Of a DNA stretch of 12,605 nucleotides, positions 6,613 to 12,605 are shown piece by piece (position 1 is the first letter of the stretch; each line of letters starts with the position of its first letter). Source of the DNA: UBA10427 sp003500135. GTDB taxonomy: Bacteria; Bacteroidota; Bacteroidia; Cytophagales; Cyclobacteriaceae. Location: NCBI GenBank assembly GCA_963966275.1, contig CAWZYQ010000114.1, positions 1-12,605 of the forward strand, read 5' to 3'. Both the position numbers and the translations under genes were made by a program. The notes under the pieces are model-generated. The model was not told where the DNA came from. It saw only the letters and a list, made by a program, of their open reading frames with translations, and ran no database searches.

Positions 6613-9600
6613 ATGGCAAAGCCAGATGTTATCCGTAATTCTTTTCTTATACTATTTATCATTCATGGCTTTTTTACTTCCAGTCAGGGACAGGTCAATC
6701 AAATCAGGTTTGAACACATAACCATTCATGATGGATTGTCATTGAGTTCTGTCTATTGCATACATCAGGATAAAAAAGGGTTTATGTGGTTTGGAACTGA
6801 GGATGGTCTTAATAAATATGACGGAAAAGAATTTATCATTTACAGGCCGGTATTAAATGACACCAGCAGTATTGTAAGCAAGTGGATAGAGCAGATTTAC
6901 GAGGACGAAGAAGGGAACCTATGGTTTGGCTCAAAAGAAGGATTAACCCGGTTCGATCCGCGAAAAGAGCGCTTCAGGCAATTTGCCACTACCCATGATA
7001 ACCTAATCGGTGATACCATAACGTACATGGCTGAAACAGAAGATTTTATTTGGATGGGCGCCCAATCTGGACTTGCCACATTTTCGAAAATGCACGATTC
7101 AATATCTCAATCCTTTTTAACCGGACAATCCATACGGTCGATAGTTCACCGAACGAATAACCAGGCTATTGCTATTGCCTCTAATGGAATGTACTTGATT
7201 AATGCGACTAAACAAGAAATGAAAATGCTGCAATCGGGTAACTCAATTGAGATGGCCAGTGAATCCAAAGGTAAAAACAGCCATTGGATATCTGTAAATG
7301 AACATGTTTACCGATTATATGCCAACGATTCAATTTCTGATTGTTATCTCTGTACCAACCATCAGCATGGTGATATCGGGTATATTGAAAAGTTGTTATA
7401 TCACAATAATTCCGTTTTCTGTAGCGCTTCTAACGGCCTGTTTCAATACTCTATTGAAAGCGATCAATTAAATCGTTTGATATACGCAGAGGATATTTCT
7501 CATAGCCTATCAGTCAATACTGCCAAGCCACTTATAGCAGATGATGAGGGAGCTGTATGGTATGGTACTTTCGGCAATGGAATATTTCAAATAAAACCCG
7601 ATGGCACGGTTTATCACTATCGCCATCAAAATGGCGATAAGACGAGTTTATCTGAAGATGCGATCAATTGTATTTTTAAAGATCGCAGTGGTAAGGTATG
7701 GTTCGGCACTTTTGGCGCCGGTATTAATATTTACAATCCGGCTGCTCATAAATTCCGTCTTATGACGCACAATCCGATGATTCCGAATAGCTTGTCCAGT
7801 GATTTTATATGGACTATTTGGGAAGATAGGAATAAGAAGCTCTGGATCGGTACCAACGATGCAGGATTGAATTATTTCGACCCACAAACAAATGATATTA
7901 CGGTTTTTTTACCTGGCCCTTCACAACCCGGCTCCATAGGGCATTCTTCTATTCGTAAAGTAATGGAAGATCAAAAAGGCCGTATTTGGGTAGGTACCGA
8001 CGGAGCAGGGCTAAATTTATATGACCGACAATCAAACACTTTCATTCATTTTGACCACCAACCTAATGATCCCGGATCAATTTCTTCAAACTCCGTTCGT
8101 GCAATCTATGAAGATTCTAATGGTTATATTTGGGTTGGTACACGACAGGGCCTGAATAAGCTGGATGTAGAAAGTGGGGTTTTCCAACGTTTTTTATTCG
8201 ATAAAGACAACCCACAAAGCCTGTCTAACAATTTTGTGTATTCCGCTATATTGGAAGATCATGAAGGATACCTTTGGGTGGGCGCCTATGGCGGAGGCCT
8301 CAACCGGTTGGATCCCAACGATCAGACTTTTACAAGTTATCAATATAACCCAAACGACGTAAACAGTATCTCCAACAATATAATCTTCGCGATAATTGAG
8401 AAGGAGAAAGGAATACTTTGGGTAGGGACTAACCATGGCCTCAACCGTTTCGATACCAAAACGAAGAAGTTTACGCGATTCACCGAAAAAGATGGATTAC
8501 CCAATGCGGTCATCTATGGCATAATGCCTGACCAACAGGGTAATTTATGGCTAACAACCAATAATGGATTAGCTAAATTCAACATGGAAACGCACCATGT
8601 TCAAAATTTTAAGGCTAGCGACGGCTTACAAAGCAATGAATTTAATGGTGGCGCTTTTCATAGCGGACAATCCGGTTTAATGTATGCAGGAGGGGTTTAC
8701 GGTTTAAATATTATTGACCCTACCAGATCTTATTCAAGTAAAAATACAACTGAAATGGTCATTACAGGCTTTGAATTGCTGGGGAAAAAGGTGCAGCCGG
8801 AGACAAAATCGGATATAGGTTTATCTGAGAAAGTAGTAGAAAGAAACGGGAAATACTACATCCCCAATTCAATAGCTTATACAGATAATATCCGGTTAAG
8901 CTACCAGCAACGATATTTTACCATTGGTTTTGCCACCCTGAACCAAACTGATCCAACAAATGAAACGAACTATTACAGGATGACTGGCCTCGATGACAAT
9001 TGGCGCCCTGCTGGCAGTCGTACTTATGTCACCTACGCGAACATGCCTCCGGGCAAATATTGCTTTGAATTGAAAACGGTAAATATGGAAGGACTGGAAT
9101 CGCTTCACAATGATCAACTTAAAATTACCATTCCACTTCCTTATTGGAGACAATGGTGGTTCTTTGCATTAGAGCTGGCTGTGACCATTCTGATTGTTGG
9201 ATTTATTTACCGTTATCAGCTAAACAGGCGAACCAATAAAATATTGGCTGAACAAAATGCAATTATCAGCAGAGCCAATGAAAAACTGCAAAAATCGGAA
9301 AAAGACCTCAAAGCGCTGGTTTCCACCAAAGATAAATTCTTCTCCATCATCTCTCATGACCTTAAAAACCCGTTTACCAGTCTTTTATCAATAAGCGAAC
9401 TGATGGCACAGGATTACGAAAGCCTCGATGAAGAAGACAAGGAAATGGGCGTGAAGCGGGTGAATATAGCGGCCAAAAGAATTTATCAGTTATTAGAAAA
9501 CCTCCTTACCTGGTCAAGGGCCCAATCGGGACGAATAAAATTCGACCCACTCTGCTTCCACATGAATAACCTCATAGAAGAAAACGTTCTTTTACACCAG

Positions 9601-10032
9601 GAGCAGGCAAAGAAAAAAGGAGTGAAACTTCAAATGTCAGAACTCCCCGAAGCTAGGGTTTTTGGCGATCGTGATATGATCAATACCGTTATTCGTAACC
9701 TGATCAGCAATGCAATCAAATTTACCCCAACGAATAAAAAAGTAGAGGTGTCTATGGAAGATGACGGGTCGCATTGGAGCATTCATGTAACGGATGAAGG
9801 AATTGGTATGAACGAAGAAGAAACCTCCAGGCTTTTTAAGGTGGGGGAAAAATTTAAAAAGGAAGGAACAGAGGGTGAAAAAGGTACCGGATTGGGTTTA
9901 ATTATTTGCAAGGAGTTTGTCGAGAAAAATAATGGCCAAATATTCATTTTTAGTTCAGAAAATGAAGGCTCAACCTTTACCTTTACGGTACCAAAAGCAG
10001 GGGATGACGAATTCGACACCGATGGGGATTGA
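6613..10032 (+). CDS. Two-component propeller sensor histidine kinase (HTCS-like, no response-regulator domain)
   Basis: From the ATG at 6613 this is a 1139-residue protein. The frame is open back to 6433, but those 60 extra residues look non-coding, while the 6613 start gives a signal peptide (MAKPDVIRNS, then a hydrophobic stretch, cleavage near SQG). The periplasmic part holds about 11-12 Reg_prop blade repeats (pattern EDxxGxxWxGTxxGLNxxD), which together would form one or two seven-bladed propellers. A Y_Y_Y domain lies at about residues 770-845 and one membrane helix near 848-868. A coiled linker leads to HisKA with phospho-acceptor His915 (SHDLKNP) and an HATPase_c domain with N box NLISNAIKF near 1030, G1 DEGIGM and G2 GTGLGL near 1091. 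It ends there, so unlike full HTCS proteins it has no receiver or AraC module. HTCS sensors often detect glycans; the ligand here is unknown. Confidence 0.93.
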   Translation: MAKPDVIRNSFLILFIIHGFFTSSQGQVNQIRFEHITIHDGLSLSSVYCIHQDKKGFMWFGTEDGLNKYDGKEFIIYRPVLNDTSSIVSKWIEQIYEDEEGNLWFGSKEGLTRFDPRKERFRQFATTHDNLIGDTITYMAETEDFIWMGAQSGLATFSKMHDSISQSFLTGQSIRSIVHRTNNQAIAIASNGMYLINATKQEMKMLQSGNSIEMASESKGKNSHWISVNEHVYRLYANDSISDCYLCTNHQHGDIGYIEKLLYHNNSVFCSASNGLFQYSIESDQLNRLIYAEDISHSLSVNTAKPLIADDEGAVWYGTFGNGIFQIKPDGTVYHYRHQNGDKTSLSEDAINCIFKDRSGKVWFGTFGAGINIYNPAAHKFRLMTHNPMIPNSLSSDFIWTIWEDRNKKLWIGTNDAGLNYFDPQTNDITVFLPGPSQPGSIGHSSIRKVMEDQKGRIWVGTDGAGLNLYDRQSNTFIHFDHQPNDPGSISSNSVRAIYEDSNGYIWVGTRQGLNKLDVESGVFQRFLFDKDNPQSLSNNFVYSAILEDHEGYLWVGAYGGGLNRLDPNDQTFTSYQYNPNDVNSISNNIIFAIIEKEKGILWVGTNHGLNRFDTKTKKFTRFTEKDGLPNAVIYGIMPDQQGNLWLTTNNGLAKFNMETHHVQNFKASDGLQSNEFNGGAFHSGQSGLMYAGGVYGLNIIDPTRSYSSKNTTEMVITGFELLGKKVQPETKSDIGLSEKVVERNGKYYIPNSIAYTDNIRLSYQQRYFTIGFATLNQTDPTNETNYYRMTGLDDNWRPAGSRTYVTYANMPPGKYCFELKTVNMEGLESLHNDQLKITIPLPYWRQWWFFALELAVTILIVGFIYRYQLNRRTNKILAEQNAIISRANEKLQKSEKDLKALVSTKDKFFSIISHDLKNPFTSLLSISELMAQDYESLDEEDKEMGVKRVNIAAKRIYQLLENLLTWSRAQSGRIKFDPLCFHMNNLIEENVLLHQEQAKKKGVKLQMSELPEARVFGDRDMINTVIRNLISNAIKFTPTNKKVEVSMEDDGSHWSIHVTDEGIGMNEEETSRLFKVGEKFKKEGTEGEKGTGLGLIICKEFVEKNNGQIFIFSSENEGSTFTFTVPKAGDDEFDTDGD

Positions 10033-10248
10033 GGGTATCGGGTACTTATATTGCAAAAAATAAATTGCTGTTCCTCCTAAAGAAGATGGGCCCCGCAAAT
10101 CGAGTAATTTTCAGTTACGCCCAGTTGAAGTTGTCCTATGGACCATTTTTTTGATGTCTATCTGTAGCTTTAAATAAGGATTTCTAGTTAATTTTAAGGG
10201 GCAATACTTTTATAACTTAAATAAGATCGGTAAACCCAATATTTTAGT
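10033..10248. other. AT-rich intergenic stretch without a recognisable gene
   Basis: These 216 bases between the sensor kinase and the AraC-family remnant hold no ORF with family resemblance and no clear terminator hairpin. A T7 run is present at 10146-10152. No promoter matching the Bacteroidota TTG / TAnnTTTG pattern stands out, although TTAGTTTG next to the AraC start (10244-10251) differs from the -7 consensus at one position. Confidence 0.5.
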
Positions 10249-11119
10249 TTGCGAAAGTTCATTTTTGAAAAAAGAAAGTACGGATTCGAATTGTTGATGG
10301 ATTTACATAGGTTTGAAAATAATCCAAATGTTTTTTTCGATCCCGCACCCCACATAGCCAACTTTTTCGAGATCATGATTTTTGAAAAAGCAAATGGGCC
10401 AATAGAATTGAATGGGCATCAGCTGAGAGTTGCCGAAAACAGTTTTTTTCATCTGCCCCTTCCAAAAGAAAAGTTGTGAAATTTCTCTTTCTGGAATCAG
10501 AGGCTTTCACCTTGTTTTTCAGAATGATTTCCTATCCAATTTTTTTGATGATAAATTGTTCGCCTACCGATTGCAATACTTTTATAATTACCAATACCCC
10601 CAATATTTGAGGTTGGATCGTGAAAATTACAACATAATACGATTCGCATTAAACGAAATCATTACTGAAGTAAACTGTTATCAAAATGATAGTCCTCACA
10701 TAATACGCTCACTTTTATATTTCTCATTATCCAAGTTAAATCGACTGTATTCAAATTGCTTTAATATTTCGCCTGAAATACATTCTAATTCAGTAATTTA
10801 CAAGTTTAAGGAACTTCTCGAGCTGAATATCCGCACCTTGCATTTTGTAGAGGGGTATTGCAATTTATTACCAATAACCCGCCGTCAAATGAATGAAATG
10901 GTGAAAGAGCATACTGGAAATACAGCAAAGGAGATAATTAACAAAAGACTTCTTCAAGAGGTAAAAACAGAACTGCGATACACCAATAAGACAATAGCTG
11001 AAATAGCACATGCATTAAATTTCAGCGAACCCAACAATTTGACAAGGTTTTTTCATGAAATGGAAGGATACAGCCCCTCTAGCTTTAGAGATAACTACCA
11101 AAATGATAGGAATTATTGA
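10249..11119 (+). pseudogene. AraC-family transcriptional regulator split by a frameshift
   Basis: Two overlapping frames together make one AraC-type protein of about 285-290 residues. The first (10249-10479, from a TTG; an in-frame ATG lies at 10297) carries the N-terminal cupin-like part: a YGFELLMDLH segment, FFEIMIFEKANG and then IELNGHQLRVAENS. The second, ending at 11119, carries the rest: GIRGFHLVFQNDFL, a helical middle, and a C-terminal two-HTH domain with TIAEIAHALNFSEPNNLTRFFHEMEGYSP near its end. The frames meet at a run of seven T (10443-10449). With six T the frame would read ENSFFICPFQKKSCEISL straight into the second part, which matches the usual ...FFI-x-P-x-Q... motif of this family. 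The gene is therefore either broken, expressed by slippage, or affected by a one-base sequence error. It follows the sensor kinase but has no receiver domain. Its targets are unknown. Confidence 0.82.
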
Positions 11120-11220
11120 TAAATTGATACAACTGTTCAAGGAGGATAAGCGGACATTTGTAAATAAAAAATCATGGGAAAATTTATTTGTTTCATTATC
11201 GCCTTATTTAGTCACTCTAA

Positions 11221-11818
11221 GAAAACAATAAAAAGAGGGCCTACATAGCTCATCTGGATGGTAAACAACCTTTTTTTAAACAAAGTCGAAAAGGCAATCG
11301 GCCATCTGGATAAGATGATCCGGGTGGCCGATGGGGCCCGGTGGATATGGAACTGGCTGGATGATGTCTACCCTGATCACCATCAGGTACTGGATTTTTA
11401 TTATGCCAGTGAAAAGTTACATGGATTTGCCAGGGAGGCTTTTAAAGATCCACAGGAAAGAACTAAATGGGTGGATCATCAGTCGGGGCTACTGCTTGAT
11501 GATGGGATAGAGGTTGTGATAGTGAGTATTGAATCGGTTCGTTGCAGGGGAAGCGCCCGCGAAAAACAAGCCTCCCTGCCGACTTATTATGAAAATATTA
11601 TAAAACGTATGCAGTACAAAGCGTATAAAGCGAATGGATGGTTAATTGGTTGCGGGCCCATGGGATCGGCGCACCGTACGGTCATCCGGCAACGCATGAA
11701 ACCTGCCGGTCAAAGGTGGCCACTTCATGGGGCTCAACAAATAGTCAATCTTAGGGTAGCTGAAAAAAGTGGGCAATGGAGTAAGGTAAAAGACCTAATT
11801 TGTAACCCCAATCAATAA
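11221..11818 (+). pseudogene. Transposase fragment (ISKra4 family likely), frameshifted and catalytically damaged
   Basis: The main open piece (11258-11818, 186 residues) matches the C-terminal half of an ISKra4-type DDE transposase. ADGARWIWNWLDDVYP holds the first Asp (25), QVLDFYYASEKLHGFA the second (46), and GCGPMGSAHRTV the site of the catalytic Glu, followed by GQRW and AQQIVNLRV. In the normal motif G-x-G-x-x-E-S the acidic residue is Glu; here residue 136 is Gly (GGA at 11663-11665), one transition from GAA. Upstream, another frame (11221 to about 11277) encodes KKRAYIAHLDGKQPF, which fits the residues expected just before. The frames join across a T7 run at 11271-11277, and one T fewer would fuse them. 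Full-length members are roughly 400-500 residues, so over half is missing. It is almost certainly inactive. The transposase call is firm and the family name less so. Confidence 0.8.
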
Positions 11819-11838
11819 TGCAAAACTGTCGTACCCCC
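11221..11838 (+). mobile_element. 3' remnant of an insertion sequence, ISKra4-like
   Basis: Only the C-terminal half of a transposase and the sequence just after it are recognisable; nothing transposase-like is seen between 11120 and 11220, so the left part is deleted or too decayed to read. The stretch TGCAAAACTGTCGTACCCCC at 11819-11838, directly after the stop codon, is a candidate right terminal repeat because it ends in a C/G block close to the gene. I found no convincing matching left repeat or target duplication, so both boundaries are approximate. Confidence 0.6.
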
Positions 11839-11872
11839 TTTATTTTTCTGTTTAACTCCCGTTCAATATTTT

Positions 11873-11892
11873 ACTTTTAAAAGTTGGCAACT
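11873..11892. promoter_or_regulatory. Overlapping palindromes upstream of the toxin-antitoxin pair
   Basis: ACTTTTAAAAGT (11873-11884) is a perfect 12-bp palindrome. It overlaps AGTTG-G-CAACT (11882-11892), a second inverted repeat. They lie 68-88 bp before the antitoxin ATG, between the transposase remnant and the antitoxin. Xre-type antitoxins usually repress their own operon through inverted repeats, so this is a candidate operator. A role in the insertion-sequence end is the alternative. No clear promoter boxes are visible. Confidence 0.35.
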
Positions 11893-11960
11893 CATGCTTC
11901 GAATCCAGGAACAACTATTTCGATGCAATTGCGTATATCTAAATACTCAAATGCATTAAT

Positions 11961-12452
11961 ATGGCCGCAATAGCAAAATCGAAAAAGAAAGGATCCTTCG
12001 GCATAGAGTTCGGTGAAGGGCGGGAGGTTGATGTTCCTATTGAAGATAAGAGAATTGTCTACTTCTTTTTTAAAAATGCGGATAATGCCCTGAATAATGC
12101 CGAGACGGCAACCATCATTTTCTCGGAGGCTCGACCTCTATTAGACTTCTTCAACATGCCGGTAGCCGATTATGCCGAGCTATTCGAGGTTAACAAGAGC
12201 ACCTTTAGCCGGTGGCAACAAAAGCCTTCCAAGGAATTGAATAAGTTCCAGTCGAAGTTATTGCTGGACCTCGATGCCATTATTGCAAAGGGTGTAAAAC
12301 TTTTTGGAAGCAAGGAAAGGGTATTAGAATGGTTCAGGACCAAAAACAATGCTTTGGGAAACAAGACCCCCATGGAGCTGATCAAAGACCCGAAAGGGGT
12401 TGAAATGGTGCGAAGCGCCTTAGATGCACTATCCTGGGGTAATGTAATGTAG
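11961..12452 (+). CDS. Xre/MbcA/ParS-type antitoxin of a RES/Xre toxin-antitoxin system
   Basis: This 163-residue protein is a complete antitoxin. A basic N-terminal segment (residues 1-10) leads to a helix-turn-helix region at about 58-90 (ARPLLDFFNMPVADYAELF, then VNKSTFSRWQQKPSKEL). The C-terminal toxin-binding domain (DUF2384 type) runs from about residue 106, with GVKLFGSKERVLEWFRTKNNALGNKTPMEL and a final KGVEMVRSALDALSWG; the phrase LG-x-x-TP-x-EL followed by G-x-x-x-V is the family signature. It would bind and block the RES toxin encoded 1 bp downstream and repress the shared promoter. The ATG at 11961 is kept because no better start exists in the frame. It sits about 120 bp after an insertion-sequence remnant, a common setting for such modules. 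Confidence 0.9.
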   Translation: MAAIAKSKKKGSFGIEFGEGREVDVPIEDKRIVYFFFKNADNALNNAETATIIFSEARPLLDFFNMPVADYAELFEVNKSTFSRWQQKPSKELNKFQSKLLLDLDAIIAKGVKLFGSKERVLEWFRTKNNALGNKTPMELIKDPKGVEMVRSALDALSWGNVM

Positions 12453-12453
12453 G

Positions 12454-12605
12454 ATGAAGTATTTTCGGTTGTATGAAGATAATCCCGGGCATACCCCTTT
12501 TGGATATGGCAGGTCAGGAGCGCGTTGGAATCTCCCTGATACACCGATGATCTATTTATGCAGTCAATCCTCATTAAATTATTTGGAACATCTGAGTATT
12601 CGGTG
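12454..12605 (+). CDS. RES-domain toxin, N-terminal part (runs off the right edge)
   Basis: The ATG lies 1 bp after the antitoxin stop, in the usual antitoxin-first order, so translation is probably coupled. The 50 visible residues show the RES pattern: FRLYEDNPG with an early Arg (5), GRSGARWN with Arg24, then PMIYLCSQSSLNYLEHL with Tyr34 and Glu45. RES toxins deplete NAD+ in the cytoplasm, and the Arg, Tyr and Glu positions fit known active-site residues of the family. The C-terminal conserved Ser lies outside the window, so intactness of the whole toxin cannot be judged. The visible frame has no stop or frameshift. The assignment rests on motif plus partner gene. Confidence 0.87.
   Translation, partial: MKYFRLYEDNPGHTPFGYGRSGARWNLPDTPMIYLCSQSSLNYLEHLSIR

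Noticed and set aside
6760..8620. Tandem repeat at the DNA level within the kinase gene
   Set aside because: The periodicity is at the protein level (Reg_prop blades); the DNA copies are too diverged to be a nucleotide tandem repeat or a CRISPR array.
10039..10062. GGGTAC...TTGCA near the end of the sensor kinase as a possible left end matching the 11819-11838 repeat
   Set aside because: The match is short and its spacing differs by two bases. It would also place the AraC gene inside the element, which is not supported.
11891..11918. TTCGAATCC resembling a tRNA T-loop, as if a tRNA or attachment site were present
   Set aside because: The flanking bases do not pair into a T-stem, and no acceptor or anticodon arm can be built from the upstream sequence.
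12170..12574. A 134-residue minus-strand open frame over the antitoxin and toxin genes
   Set aside because: Both plus-strand genes show clear family motifs in correct order; the antisense frame shows none.

Overview
The window looks like chromosomal DNA of a Bacteroidota bacterium, most likely of the Cytophagales type. The evidence is a moderately AT-rich base composition, the lack of clear Shine-Dalgarno sequences, a periplasmic two-component-propeller sensor kinase of the HTCS type, and AraC, RES/Xre and transposase sequences that resemble Bacteroidota proteins. The genus cannot be fixed from the sequence alone.

Layout. (1) Bases 1-612 hold the C-terminal part of a sensor histidine kinase whose start lies outside the window. 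(2) Bases 625-6349 hold a tight minus-strand cluster, read from right to left: a TetR-type repressor, a secreted LolA-like lipid/lipoprotein-carrier protein, two FtsX/LolE-type ABC permeases, a LolD/MacB-type ATPase and an outer-membrane beta-barrel. Gaps are 1-28 bp, and the barrel start overlaps the ATPase end by 32 bp. This reads as one operon for an export route from inner to outer membrane, controlled by its first gene through a palindromic operator just upstream. (3) Bases 6613-10032 hold a 1139-residue membrane sensor kinase with a beta-propeller periplasmic sensor, a Y_Y_Y domain, one membrane segment, HisKA and HATPase. It has no receiver or DNA-binding domain. (4) Bases 10033-12605 look like an accessory region: an AraC-family regulator split by a frameshift at a T7 run, a 3' remnant of an ISKra4-like transposase with its own T7 frameshift and a lost catalytic glutamate, and a RES/Xre toxin-antitoxin pair whose toxin runs off the right edge.

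How they work together. The best-supported system is the TetR-controlled cluster. The ATPase and two permeases would power extraction of a lipid or lipoprotein from the inner membrane, the LolA-like protein would carry it through the periplasm, and the barrel would receive or pass it at the outer membrane. The cargo is not visible in the sequence. The parts are known families. What deserves attention is the combination: a LolA-like protein and a DUF1302-like barrel, families often associated with RND/MMPL pumps, here with an ABC engine and no visible membrane-fusion adaptor. The right-hand part shows decay (two frameshifts and a catalytic-site loss) beside a toxin-antitoxin module, which fits an insertion-prone locus.
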